NCBI RefSeq assembly: GCF_007988825.1
Contig: NZ_BJUW01000005.1
Coordinates: 1-64,000, forward strand
Direction of reading: 5' to 3'
Length of the DNA: 64,000 nt
Origin: Microbacterium aerolatum
GTDB taxonomy: Bacteria > Actinomycetota > Actinomycetes > Actinomycetales > Microbacteriaceae
Program-made: the position numbers and the translations under genes
Shown here: piece by piece, positions 35,119-44,225 of the stretch
Layout of the letters: each line of letters starts with the position of its first letter
Numbering within the stretch: the first letter of the stretch is position 1
The notes under the pieces: model-generated
Database searches by the model: none
What the model saw: the letters and a program-made list of their open reading frames with translations, nothing else
Told to the model about the DNA's origin: nothing

Positions 35119-36369
35119 GTGGTCGCAGACAAGAGCTCTGACCGAGGCACAAGACGCAACATATTGACTTTGATCACCGGCACGATGGCGTCACAACTTG
35201 TTACCCTAGCCATCGTCCCGATTCTCAGCCGCTTGTACGGGCCAGCTCCGTTCGGCGAGTACGCCCTGTTCGTGTCAATAACGACTCTCGTCGCCATAGT
35301 TGGCACGTTGCGATACGAGATGGCAGTGGTGTTGCCCCGCTCCAACCGCGAGGCCGCGGCGATCGCACGCCTTGGTGTTCGACTACTCGCAATTGTGGCG
35401 TTGCTGACCACGGGAACGTGCGGGCTTCTCGTGTTGCTACCGATTGGGCTGCCTCCGAGCTGGCTCTGGCTTGCTCTACTTGTCGGCCCCGGTGTCTTTC
35501 TGTTGGGTTACACCAGCTACATGACTCAGTGGCTCATCCGCTCGGCAAAATACAAGATCATCAGCCGAAACCGAGTGACCCAAAGCGCCGTGGCGGCGCT
35601 CGCACAGGTTGCCCTTGGGTTCCTCATTCCCAACACTGGTGCCGGTTTGGCGATCGGCCTTCTTATTGGACAACTGGCAGGCGCGATCTTCTTGGCTCTC
35701 ACTGGCCGCAAGGAGACGAGACTGTTCGTCGACGTGGATGGACGCCGATGGCGGTACCTTCTTGGCAAACACTGGCGCTTGCCCGCACTTCTAATGCCGC
35801 ACACCCTGATCGATTCGTTTCGACTCAATGGAGTCAACTTGATAATCGGGTACTATTCAGTTGCTGCGCTGGGGCAATATTCTCAGGCGTGGCGACTGGT
35901 GCAGCTCCCAGCCGGACTGGTCGGCTCCGCGATCAGTCAAGTGTACTTTCCGAGACTTGCCACGGTTGCGCGCAGCGAGTTGTTCGAGACCGTGCGCGGC
36001 AGCATTGTGAAGTCCTTCGCATTGGGAATGATCCCGTTCGCACTCATTTTCTGGCTCAGCCCCACGCTCTTTCCCTTCGTCCTCGGGCCGGAATGGGTTG
36101 AAGCAGGGCAGTTTGCCCAAGCACTCGTGCCCGCCCTCTACGCCAATTTGGTGGCTTCTCCTATCTCAACGATTTTCATCGTTTTGCGCAAAGAACATGT
36201 GGGGCTCTTCTACGCCGTGGTCGTTACCGCTCTCTCACTGGGCGTTCTGTTCACCTTCAGCAATGATCTACTACTCGCAGTCTGGATAATGAGCGCATGT
36301 CAGGCGGTCTCGCTTGTGGCATACATTGCACTAGCGCTTTGGCTTGCGCGTCCATCCCTGATCCGTTGA
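35119..36369 (+). CDS. Polysaccharide flippase (Wzx-like, MATE/MVF superfamily)
   Basis: Integral membrane protein of 416 aa with about 12-14 helices, including LITGTMASQLVTLAIVPILS and RLYGPAPFGEYALFVSITTL, which is the usual opening of Wzx/oligosaccharide flippases. It should move undecaprenyl-linked repeat units across the membrane. GTG 35119 is chosen because GGGAGGG ends 5 nt upstream; the open frame extends 59 codons further but that part is basic and unlike the family. Pairs with the polymerase at 38369. An IS insertion separates the two. Confidence 0.87.
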   Translation: MVADKSSDRGTRRNILTLITGTMASQLVTLAIVPILSRLYGPAPFGEYALFVSITTLVAIVGTLRYEMAVVLPRSNREAAAIARLGVRLLAIVALLTTGTCGLLVLLPIGLPPSWLWLALLVGPGVFLLGYTSYMTQWLIRSAKYKIISRNRVTQSAVAALAQVALGFLIPNTGAGLAIGLLIGQLAGAIFLALTGRKETRLFVDVDGRRWRYLLGKHWRLPALLMPHTLIDSFRLNGVNLIIGYYSVAALGQYSQAWRLVQLPAGLVGSAISQVYFPRLATVARSELFETVRGSIVKSFALGMIPFALIFWLSPTLFPFVLGPEWVEAGQFAQALVPALYANLVASPISTIFIVLRKEHVGLFYAVVVTALSLGVLFTFSNDLLLAVWIMSACQAVSLVAYIALALWLARPSLIR

Positions 36370-36553
36370 CCCACGGAGTCGAGAAGGGCACAAACCGCGC
36401 GAAGGGGCGATACATGCGCGGCCGATCCTGCTCGGCAGCGATCTTCCCTCAACAACTCCTACCTGCAGCGCCGCGCGGGCGTCGGGGACTGCTGCACGAG
36501 TAGGTGACATCTGATCTGGCTTGCCCGCGTGATGGGCCTGGAAGGATGTTGCT

Positions 36554-36848
36554 GTGCCCAAGCCCTACCCGAGTGAATTCCGTGACGACGTCGTGCGCGT
36601 CGCTCAGAACCGCGAGCCCGGAGTCACGATCGAGCAGATCGCGAAAGACTTCGGTGTTCATCCGATGACGCTGCAGAAGTGGCTCCACCGCGCCAAGGTC
36701 GAGGAGGGCACGGCGCCGGGTCAGTCCCGGTCCGAGGAGGCGGAGATCCGTGAGCTGCGGAAGCGGAACCGGCTGCTGGAGCAGGAGAACGAGGTGCTGC
36801 GACGGGCGGCGGCGTATCTGTCGCAGGCGAACCTGCCGGGAAAGGGTG
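36554..36848 (+). pseudogene. IS3-family transposase OrfA, cut at 3' end by IS256-type insertion
   Basis: GTG start behind AAGGA. The product begins MPKPYPSEFRDDVVRVA, has a helix-turn-helix (IEQIAKDFGVHPMTLQKWL) and a leucine-zipper-like tail (EIRELRKRNRLLEQENEVLR) ending at NLPGKG, where the left inverted repeat of the IS256-type element begins. The frame runs on into that repeat to a chance stop at 36886. Left end of the IS3 copy is probably near 36503 (TGACATCTGATCTGG). Confidence 0.85.
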
Positions 36849-38187
36849 TGTCCGATAAACGGTGGATCTGGCCTGGCGTTCATTAGTTGATTCGTCCTTC
36901 GAATGCGATCGCGAACGCGTTCAGCGCCGGCTTCCATCTGGTCGCCCAGCGTGCCCTGCCGCGCCCGGTCGGGTCAAGCGAACGGGTCACGAGGTAGAGA
37001 CATTTCAGCGCGGCGGCGTCGTTGGGGAAATGCCCGCGCGCCCGGGCTGCTCTGCGGTAGCGGGCGTTGAGGGACTCGATCGCGTTCGTGCTGCAGATGA
37101 TCCGCCGGATCTCCACGTCCCAGTCGAGGAACGGCACGAACTCACTCCAGGCGTTCTGCCAGAGCTTGCTGATCGCCGGATACTGCTGACCCCACTTCGC
37201 GTCGAAGTCGCGGAATCGCTCGGCGGCGGCCGCTTCGGTCGGGGCGGTATAGACAGGTCTGAGGTCCTTGCCCATCTCTTCCCAGTAGTGGCGGGACGCG
37301 AACCGGAACGTGTTGCGGATCAGGTGGATGATGCAGGTCTGCACCGTCGCGAGCGGCCAGGCGGTGTTGATCGATTCCGGCAGACCCTTCAGCCCGTCAC
37401 AGACGACGATGCACACGTCCTCGGCGCCACGGTTCTTGATCTCGGTGAGCACACCGAGCCAGAACTTCGCCCCCTCGCCGCCGTCGCCGGCCCAGATCCC
37501 GAGGATGTCGCGTTCCCCGTTCACGGTGACGCCAACGGCGATATAGAACGGCTTGTTCCGCACCTGCCCGTCTCGGACCTTCACCACCAGCGCGTCGATG
37601 AACACCACCGGGTAGACACGATCCAGCGGACGGTTCTGCCATTCGGTCATCTCCTCGATGACCTTGTCGGTGATCCTCGAGATCGTGTCCTTCGACACCG
37701 AAGCGCCGTAGACATCGTCGAAGTGCGCCGCGACCTCGCAGGTCGTCAGCCCGCGAGCGGTCAGCGACAGCACGATCTCGTCGACGCCGGTGAGACGCCG
37801 CTGCCGCTTCTTGACGATCTTCGGTTCGAACGACCCCTCACGGTCTCTGGGAACGTCGATCTCGACGGGACCGACCTCGGTCAGCACCGTCTTCGATCGG
37901 ATCCCGTTGCGGGCGTTCTCTCCGGTCGTGTTGCCGTGCTTCTCGTAGCCAAGATGCTCGGTCATCTCCGCCTCGAGCGCTGTCTCCAGCACCCGCTTGG
38001 TCAGCCCGTTCAGCACCCCGTCGGGGCCAACGAGGCCGACCCCCTGTTCCTTCGCCTGCTTCAGCAGCTGCTCCGCGAGCTGCTGCTCATCGATGATCTC
38101 TCCCGTCATAGGATCGATCATCTCGATGACATCGGTCATCGCCCTTCCTTTCGGTCAGGCCAGACCAGATCCACCGTTAATCAGACA
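36849..38187 (-). mobile_element. IS256-family insertion sequence, complete
   Basis: A 1339-bp element with 28-bp terminal inverted repeats: 36849-36876 and 38160-38187, sharing ACGGTGGATCTGG and matching at nearly all positions. It carries one intact transposase gene. No target-site duplication is seen: flanks AAAGGGTG and GTCCCGAA differ, although IS256 elements normally make 8-9 bp duplications. It sits inside an IS3-family element whose orfB is mostly missing. Confidence 0.88.
36883..38139 (-). CDS. IS256-family transposase
   Basis: DDE transposase of 418 aa, full length for the mutator/IS256 family. The catalytic acids are likely the Asp in YPVVFIDALVVKVRDG, the Asp in CIVVCDGLKGLPE and the Glu in CSTNAIESLN. 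The Cys/His region VQTCIIHLIRN is also typical. The frame is intact, so the element may still be active. It is transcribed opposite to the flippase and the disrupted IS3 orfA. Confidence 0.93.
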   Translation of the reverse strand: MTDVIEMIDPMTGEIIDEQQLAEQLLKQAKEQGVGLVGPDGVLNGLTKRVLETALEAEMTEHLGYEKHGNTTGENARNGIRSKTVLTEVGPVEIDVPRDREGSFEPKIVKKRQRRLTGVDEIVLSLTARGLTTCEVAAHFDDVYGASVSKDTISRITDKVIEEMTEWQNRPLDRVYPVVFIDALVVKVRDGQVRNKPFYIAVGVTVNGERDILGIWAGDGGEGAKFWLGVLTEIKNRGAEDVCIVVCDGLKGLPESINTAWPLATVQTCIIHLIRNTFRFASRHYWEEMGKDLRPVYTAPTEAAAAERFRDFDAKWGQQYPAISKLWQNAWSEFVPFLDWDVEIRRIICSTNAIESLNARYRRAARARGHFPNDAAALKCLYLVTRSLDPTGRGRARWATRWKPALNAFAIAFEGRIN

Positions 38188-38316
38188 GTCCCGAAGACCG
38201 AGTACAACCACGACCGCCGACACTCATCACTCGGGTACCTCGCGCCCGTCGACTACGCTCGGCAATGCACCCATCAATTGGAAACCGACGACTCGCACAG
38301 CGACCGGACCGAATGA
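38188..38316 (+). pseudogene. IS3-family transposase OrfB, C-terminal remnant
   Basis: The 42 codons starting right after the IS256 right repeat read PKTEYNHDRRHSSLGYLAP and end with TGA; this is the conserved C-terminus of IS3 OrfB integrases (YN..R.H..LGY..P). The catalytic DDE core, roughly 800 bp, is absent, so DNA was lost when or after the IS256 element inserted. Confidence 0.85.
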
Positions 38317-38368
38317 AGGGGGCGGCCCACGCTCATAGGCCCTGAACACAAAACCTATCGTCCTGAAA

Positions 38369-39481
38369 TTATAGGGAGATCGTTGAGCGATAAGGGACAA
38401 GGTCGCCGAAGTTTGACAAATATGCGATGTAATACGCCGCACTCACCAGCACGAGGAATACCCGGCGACCGGTGGCAACCTCAGCGGTCTTCAAGACATT
38501 CGGCAACAGTAGCACCAGGAATATAGTGAAATAATCCGCGAAACGGACGGCATATATAAACTGCGTTCCGAGGAGAAGTGCGATACATCCCACGAGAACT
38601 AAAGTTGCCAAGGGCGCGTCTTCACGTGCGGGCCGGAGCACGAGCGCCCAGAGAGCGAGTACGATCGTGAAACCGAGAATAAGGTAACTCCCCAGTCCCC
38701 CAGTTGCTTGTATGTCGCCGTAGATCTCATACCTTGGGTTCACGAGCGCGATTACGGCGCTGAACCAGCCAGAGGCCCAAATCGCGGTTACCCCCGCGGC
38801 CCCAACGGTGAGGATCCATAATGCGTTCCTAAACGTGATCCGAACTCGCCGAAGCAAGAGTATGACCACAGCAACGATAACCGCAGTTGCATGAAATGAC
38901 GCCGCTACTCCGATTAGACAGAGAAAGACAATCAACCCGCGGAGGCGCACCCGCGCAATAATGAAGGTTGAGGCGAGGAGAACAAGCGAAACCGCAACCC
39001 CTTGTCGCAACAGATTCATCGGAGTCAAGTAGAAAGCGAGCAAGACGTACAGCAGTATCGCAAGCGGGACATCCAACGCTATCCGTTTTATGGCCCAAAA
39101 TGCAGCACCCACAGTTATGGTCGAAGCAACCAAAAGCAACGTCGTAAAATTGCCACCGAACATCTTGACGACCAGCGCAAGGACGGTATAACCGACTTCA
39201 AAGGGGCTGGCTTCAATAGAAAGCGCCCAATCGCCGGGATCGATCCGCGTGAAGAATACGGCGTATATCGAGGTATCGGTACCAACGAAAATCGACCGCG
39301 TACCCGCAAAGATAATCAACACCAGAAGCGTGACTAAATCCATGATGGTGATCCGGCGCGTCGACGCACCGGCTTGGTTCGCAGCGGACTTAGTCACGAT
39401 TGGGCGGTATTTCCGAGCGGTGACCCGGCTGATCCAGGGGAAAACGAGCGCGATGATGGCGATGACTACATATGGTGCCAC
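38369..39481 (-). CDS. EpsG-family polysaccharide polymerase-like membrane protein
   Basis: Membrane protein of 370 aa with about ten or eleven helices. The sequence DLVTLLVLIIFAGTRSIFVG followed by TDTSIYAVFF, and the internal FYLTPMNLLRQGVAVSLVLL, match EpsG-type polymerases that join repeat units outside the membrane. GTG 39481 is chosen as the first hydrophobic residue after GGAGAGGG; the spacing (12 nt) is long, so the start is uncertain. The frame upstream is basic and unlikely. Strongly lower GC than flanking chromosome. Confidence 0.82.
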   Translation of the reverse strand: MAPYVVIAIIALVFPWISRVTARKYRPIVTKSAANQAGASTRRITIMDLVTLLVLIIFAGTRSIFVGTDTSIYAVFFTRIDPGDWALSIEASPFEVGYTVLALVVKMFGGNFTTLLLVASTITVGAAFWAIKRIALDVPLAILLYVLLAFYLTPMNLLRQGVAVSLVLLASTFIIARVRLRGLIVFLCLIGVAASFHATAVIVAVVILLLRRVRITFRNALWILTVGAAGVTAIWASGWFSAVIALVNPRYEIYGDIQATGGLGSYLILGFTIVLALWALVLRPAREDAPLATLVLVGCIALLLGTQFIYAVRFADYFTIFLVLLLPNVLKTAEVATGRRVFLVLVSAAYYIAYLSNFGDLVPYRSTISL

Positions 39482-39680
39482 TTGCTGTTCAATCCCTCTC
39501 CACGGAAGTGCTCCGGTAAGCCTACAGGTCGTTTGGCTCTGAATTGAGGCGCAAGATCCCACGGCCCAAGGTGAAACCAGACGGAAGCGGGGCCGATACT
39601 GTCCACGATCGCTTGCTTCACGTCGCCGCGACCGACGTGAGTGCGAAACGCCCGTTCGCCGGTTTCGCGGACGTCCCGAA

Positions 39681-40823
39681 CTACTTACCGGCCTGATTTC
39701 CTCCCAACAGGACCTTTCGTACCTCAAGCGCCCGCTCGGTCCAGGTGTTCACACGTGCATAGGCTCGGGCCATGTTACCCCTCCGCTGGACCTCATCAGG
39801 GTCGGCCTGCAATGACTCAAGCAGATGCGCGAGTTCGGTCGGGCTGGAGCCGCAAACCCAACCCGCGCCCGAAGACCGCACCAGCTCGGCGCCTGAAGTG
39901 CCCTCGGTGGCGACGACAGGAAGTCCGTACGAGAAGTAATCCAACACTTTGACCGGTACGGCGTTCACCATATACTCTGACGGCGCTGTTATAAACATAC
40001 CAATGTCGGCAGCGGCAAGAACCTGTGACATCTCAGAATGCCGCAAGAAGGCCACGGTCGCGACTTCCTCGATCGCCTGACGATCCGCTTCGCTAAGGCT
40101 GTGCCAACCGATCTCACGAGTGCAAATCAGCAACTCGATCGAGCCCGGTGCGTCACCCATCGCCGCGATCAATTGTGAGACATCATAATGGCCGCCGAGA
40201 CTCCCCGCGTAAATGCACCGGAGCCCGGGCCCCTTTATCCCCAAACTCTGATCTGCGGAAACACTGGGTGCCCCCGGCGGCAAAGGGATCACCCTGTCTG
40301 GAACCTGAGACGTCCGAATCGGCAGGCTACGCGCGAATGCCACAGACGGTACAAAGATCCGCGATACAAGCGACGACACGATATGCAGATCAAGTGAATA
40401 GGCGAGACGTCGCGCCCATTCAAATATCCTCCAGCGGCTCCGCTGACTGGGCACCAGCCACAACGCGTCTCGATAGAACAGGCCGATCGGGATTCCATGG
40501 CGACGGGCCCAATAAAAAAAGGAATAATCCAGAACAGGCGTTAGTTCATATCTTTCGCCGTGGCGATTCAGGAATGTCGGGGTATAGTTCGACTCCGAAT
40601 ACATAAAATCAATCACCGCGCCGGTTCGAACAAGGCGCTTCGCTTGCTTGATCGTCTCTGTTCTTTGCGCCTTGGATCCGGACACGTTTATGACGCGATA
40701 CCCCATTGCCTCAAACGCTCGCACAAAACGAGCTGGCCGAAAGTTCACCGCCAAGTCGGAATCCATTGAGATGACCGAAGTGGAATGAACTATTATGATC
40801 GGAGGTAGTGCCGTGTTGTTCAT
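39681..40823 (-). CDS. Glycosyltransferase, GT4-like
   Basis: GT-B glycosyltransferase of 380 aa. The donor half has CIYAGSLGGHYDVSQLIAA, a helix with ICTREIGWHS and EYMVNAVPVKVLDYFSYGLP with the E-x7-type region, then VVATEGTSGAELV. N-terminal half begins IIIVHSTSVISMDSDLAVNF. The donor is unknown. It lies between the polymerase and a GT2 gene on the same strand and shares their low GC. Confidence 0.86.
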   Translation of the reverse strand: MNNTALPPIIIVHSTSVISMDSDLAVNFRPARFVRAFEAMGYRVINVSGSKAQRTETIKQAKRLVRTGAVIDFMYSESNYTPTFLNRHGERYELTPVLDYSFFYWARRHGIPIGLFYRDALWLVPSQRSRWRIFEWARRLAYSLDLHIVSSLVSRIFVPSVAFARSLPIRTSQVPDRVIPLPPGAPSVSADQSLGIKGPGLRCIYAGSLGGHYDVSQLIAAMGDAPGSIELLICTREIGWHSLSEADRQAIEEVATVAFLRHSEMSQVLAAADIGMFITAPSEYMVNAVPVKVLDYFSYGLPVVATEGTSGAELVRSSGAGWVCGSSPTELAHLLESLQADPDEVQRRGNMARAYARVNTWTERALEVRKVLLGGNQAGK

Positions 40824-40912
40824 TGCCTCGTTACCTAGTTGTTGGCAGGCGCTTTACGCGTGTGACGGATCAGTCTTTCGGGCCGAGTCAAACCGGGAAG
40901 GAAGCTTGGGGC

Positions 40913-41725
40913 TCACGGCTGGCGACCGACGGTGTTGGCTTCGACACGCCGCAAGAACCGAACAAAGCGGCCAGGTAGGATTCCTCCAAGGACACTTCGT
41001 AATAGTTTGAGGTAATCGAATGGACTCGCGCCAAGGCGCGGGTAGTAATGCCAGCGAGCGCGCAGCTCCCCCGCACGGTACCGGAGTCGTCTCTTTTTGT
41101 AGTTTCCCAAATCAACGCGGTAACTGTGAGTTATATCACCAGTCATGTACAGGCGCTCACCGGCCAATAGAAACTCGCACCACAACGCGAGGTCCTCGGC
41201 ACGCGGAAATTCCCGAGGGTATCCGCCTACCCTTTCAATTGCGGATCTTCGAATGAGCGTCGCCGGGTGAATTAACGCATTCCCTCGGATCAAGTCCTTC
41301 GCTGTTTTCTCTCCTTCACGACCGAGCAAAATCGTTCGGCCATCATCGGAGATCTCGCGGCTCATCGTAGAAATCACTGCATACTCAGGATGGCTACTGG
41401 CCGCTTGCACTAATTTTGAGATATGGTCCACCTCATACAGGTCATCTGTATCCATTCGAATAAGCAAGTCCGCACGCGCCGCGGCAAGACCCACGTGAAG
41501 CGCCTCAACAAATCCCAGGTTCTTGGGATTTACGATTACGCGCAACCGCGGATCACTGAGCGCATCAACGATAGCCCCCACGTCATTAGCGCCGCGATCG
41601 TCGACGAGGATCAGTTCGAAGTCCGGAAAGCTCTGCGCGACAACGCATCGCAACACGTCCTGAAGGTGTTCCGGTTGAGTGTTGAACTCAGCCATGATGA
41701 TCGACACTGTCGGTCTAACAGCCAT
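40913..41725 (-). CDS. Glycosyltransferase family 2
   Basis: GT-A glycosyltransferase of 270 aa. VSIIMAEFNTQPEHLQDVLR, ILVDDRGAND and LIRMDTDDLYE (DXD) place it in family 2, and PRAEDLALWCEFLLAG is the usual ED..LW motif. ATG 41725 is chosen because AAGAAGGA lies upstream and it gives the canonical start of the fold; the frame extends 20 codons to another ATG at 41785. Acts in the cytoplasm on a lipid-linked glycan. Confidence 0.87.
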   Translation of the reverse strand: MAVRPTVSIIMAEFNTQPEHLQDVLRCVVAQSFPDFELILVDDRGANDVGAIVDALSDPRLRVIVNPKNLGFVEALHVGLAAARADLLIRMDTDDLYEVDHISKLVQAASSHPEYAVISTMSREISDDGRTILLGREGEKTAKDLIRGNALIHPATLIRRSAIERVGGYPREFPRAEDLALWCEFLLAGERLYMTGDITHSYRVDLGNYKKRRLRYRAGELRARWHYYPRLGASPFDYLKLLRSVLGGILPGRFVRFLRRVEANTVGRQP

Positions 41726-41803
41726 AGTGAGGAATTTCCTTCTTTCGCGGCGACGTTTACTCAGCGATGCCTCAATGACATCCAAGCACTATCTCGGTCG
41801 CGC

Positions 41804-42967
41804 TTAGCGTCGAGATCTCTCGAGAAGTTCAAGGAAGTACTCGGAGTGCATCCGCCAAACGTGAGTCTGATCAAACCTGTCGATAGCACGTTGCCGAGCC
41901 GCCATGCCGTAAGCGCTAAGCAGTTGCCGGTCGTTTGCCAAAGTAGCGAGTGCGTCAGCGAGCATCTGTGAGTCTCCCACGGGGACGACGATGCCGGTCA
42001 CCCCATCAACTACGGAATCCACAGTGCCCGTGCTGTTCGCGACGATAGCGGGGATGCCCATCGAAGCGGCTTCGAGCACAACCGTCGGGAAACCCTCTCT
42101 ACGGCTCATTAGCACCAGCACATCGCTGGCGTCCAGGTATGGGCGCGTATCAACTACTTCGCCGACGAGTCGCAAGTTGAGTTGACTGTAGCGGGTATGA
42201 ACACCAATGTTCTTCTCTGCACCTTCGCTCGGACCAACAAGAATCGCTGCCACTCTTACGCCGGCCCGACCCGCGGCTGACATGCCTTCGAGTAGTGTTT
42301 CTATCCCCTTGTCTGGGTGAAGGCGGCCCACGAAACAGATGCGTAGCATGTTCTCGTGCGCGGTGACGAACGTCCGTGTGTCACGATCCAGTCCGGCCGT
42401 TTCCACATCCGAACTGAAATGCGTCGTGTCAACGCCGTGCGCTGACCCGTCTCCGAGCACCACCACATCGCGCCCACCTGACAGCTTTAGCGTACGCAAA
42501 CGATCGGAGAGACTACGACTATTGGCAACAATTGTCGTAGAGAGTTTCGCTGTCAATCTCTCAACACCTGCCAATATAAAGCGCCGGAAGCCGGACAGTG
42601 TTTCTAACCGGAGCCCCCACTGTTCGTAGACACGAACAGTGATCCCGGCCATCGCACCGCCTATCGCCCCGAGGAGGCTCGCTTTTGGAGTCGCGTACAC
42701 AACCACATCAGGGCGCAATTTTCTCAAGAGAATCGCAGTGCGACCTAGACTGACGAGGTCTCGAAGCAGGGCCGGATCTCGTCTCATCTCGAGAGTATGA
42801 AGCGAAACGCCGTCAGCCTGCGCCATTTCCGCGACGCCCGGCCCGGGCGCGCAGATGACAGTGACGTCCCACCCCTGCTGTCGAAGGAACTTCATGTACC
42901 CACGAAGAAACGTGGCAGCCGTGAGGGAACTTGTAACCATGAAGCATAGACGCGGCCGTACACTCAT
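41804..42967 (-). CDS. Glycosyltransferase, GT4 (PglA/WcaA-like)
   Basis: GT-B glycosyltransferase of 387 aa. N-terminus LCFMVTSSLTAATFLRGYMK; donor half ICFVGRLHPDKGIETLLEGM and SRREGFPTVVLEAASMGIPA with the E-x7-E pair, then NSTGTVDSVVDGVTGIVVP. ATG 42967 overlaps the stop of the acetyltransferase gene (ATGA), so it is translated with the bacillosamine-type genes. PglA-type enzymes add the second sugar to bacillosamine, which fits its position; this is inference. Confidence 0.88.
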   Translation of the reverse strand: MSVRPRLCFMVTSSLTAATFLRGYMKFLRQQGWDVTVICAPGPGVAEMAQADGVSLHTLEMRRDPALLRDLVSLGRTAILLRKLRPDVVVYATPKASLLGAIGGAMAGITVRVYEQWGLRLETLSGFRRFILAGVERLTAKLSTTIVANSRSLSDRLRTLKLSGGRDVVVLGDGSAHGVDTTHFSSDVETAGLDRDTRTFVTAHENMLRICFVGRLHPDKGIETLLEGMSAAGRAGVRVAAILVGPSEGAEKNIGVHTRYSQLNLRLVGEVVDTRPYLDASDVLVLMSRREGFPTVVLEAASMGIPAIVANSTGTVDSVVDGVTGIVVPVGDSQMLADALATLANDRQLLSAYGMAARQRAIDRFDQTHVWRMHSEYFLELLERSRR

Positions 42968-43608
42968 CGAGCCGGCACCCCCTTTACCGTGCTTCGCGGT
43001 GAAATATCTCGCGTCACACATGCACTGGCGCCAACGACCGCATCAGCACCGATCTTAAGCCCCTGGAGCGCAACAGCTCCCGCACCGATAAGAGCCCCGG
43101 AGCCGATCGAAACCTCTCCAGAGATGATTGCTCCCGGATTCACTGACACGAAGTCATCGAGCACCGAATCGTGCCCGACTATCGCGCCCGGATTCAGATG
43201 TACATATCGCCCAAGTCGGGTATTAGTGGAGATTTGGGCGCCACCACATACCACGGTTCCAGAACCTATCCTCGCGTACGACCCGACGTTGGCGGACGGG
43301 TGAATCAGCGAAACGGGCAACCATCCGGCGGCCTCAAAACGAGTCGCGAGCTTGGCACGAATCTGTGGCTTACCAATTGCGAGTGTGTACGAGACAGCGC
43401 CAAACATCCTCGTGACTTCGTCGCCCGACCCTAGCCAGGTATACCCCCGTTCCGATAGCCGTGCACGTTGAACCGGTTCCGGATCATCATCGACGATTCC
43501 GAGCACGTTCCAAAGCGGGGCCCGCCTAGTCGCATTGATCGACTCGATAACATCGAGCGTCTCTCTCCCGAAGCCACCGGCCCCGACTACGAGGATATCG
43601 TCAGCCAT
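42964..43608 (-). CDS. Sugar O/N-acetyltransferase, PglD/NeuD type
   Basis: Left-handed beta-helix acetyltransferase, 214 aa. A Rossmann-like N-terminus (ILVVGAGGFGRETLDVIESI) precedes hexapeptide repeats (IGSGTVVCGGAQISTNTRLG, GRYVHLNPGAIVGHDSVLDD). The His in VGHDS corresponds to the catalytic base of PglD. PglD acetylates the 4-amino group of UDP-4-amino-sugar to finish UDP-diNAc-bacillosamine. Its start overlaps the sugar transferase gene by 8 bp. Confidence 0.88.
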   Translation of the reverse strand: MADDILVVGAGGFGRETLDVIESINATRRAPLWNVLGIVDDDPEPVQRARLSERGYTWLGSGDEVTRMFGAVSYTLAIGKPQIRAKLATRFEAAGWLPVSLIHPSANVGSYARIGSGTVVCGGAQISTNTRLGRYVHLNPGAIVGHDSVLDDFVSVNPGAIISGEVSIGSGALIGAGAVALQGLKIGADAVVGASACVTRDISPRSTVKGVPAR

Positions 43609-44224
43609 CTCCTTCTCCGAACCGCTTCATTGTCGCGTGACCGTCCTGAGAGATCCCTTGACGCGTAAACACTGTCCTAACGGTGGCACATAAGATTCGC
43701 GCATCCATCCAAAATCCACGGTTTTCGATATACGCCACGTCTAGCGTGAACCGCTCAGACCACCGCACATGGTTTCGACCGTTCACTTGCGCCAATCCGG
43801 TAATGCCTGGACGCACTTCGTGTCGTCGAGCCTGGGCCGGACTGTACTGTTCCAGGTACTCGACCAGAAGCGGGCGTGGGCCGACGAAACTCATGTCGCC
43901 ACGAAGTACGTTCCAGAGCGACGGCAACTCGTCGAGGCTCGTGGATCGCAATGTGCGGCCGAATCGCGTTAGACGCTGCTCGTCGGTGACCCAGCTCCGT
44001 TCCTCATCGAGCTTGCGCATCGAGCGAAACTTATACAAACGGAACACCCGCCCGCCCCGCCCGGGACGGTCTTGGATGAAAAGCACAGGGCTCCCGAGGC
44101 GCAACTGAACTAACAATGCCGTCAGAAGTATGACGGGACTCAACAGCACCAAAGACACGAAACTTCCCAGCACGTCGAGTACACGTTTGAACGCATCGTA
44201 CGAACGGTGATTACCCGTGGCCAC
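43601..44224 (-). CDS. Polyprenyl-phosphate phosphoglycosyltransferase, PglC type
   Basis: Small monotopic phosphoglycosyltransferase, 207 aa. One N-terminal re-entrant helix (VLDVLGSFVSLVLLSPVILL), then RLYKFRSMRK, SLDELPSLWNVLRGDMSFVG with PRPLLVEYL, and RPGITGLAQVNGRN. There is no multi-helix N-terminal domain, which separates it from the WcaJ-like protein at 54899. It attaches a phospho-sugar to undecaprenyl phosphate. GTG 44224 lies 1 bp beyond the aminotransferase stop; the frame upstream is a shadow of that gene. Confidence 0.88.
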   Translation of the reverse strand: MATGNHRSYDAFKRVLDVLGSFVSLVLLSPVILLTALLVQLRLGSPVLFIQDRPGRGGRVFRLYKFRSMRKLDEERSWVTDEQRLTRFGRTLRSTSLDELPSLWNVLRGDMSFVGPRPLLVEYLEQYSPAQARRHEVRPGITGLAQVNGRNHVRWSERFTLDVAYIENRGFWMDARILCATVRTVFTRQGISQDGHATMKRFGEGDG

Positions 44225-44225
44225 G

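Noticed and set aside
36862..38316. 484-codon plus-strand open frame across the IS256 element
   Set aside because: Antisense of the transposase for most of its length; only the final 42 codons are meaningful, as the IS3 OrfB remnant.
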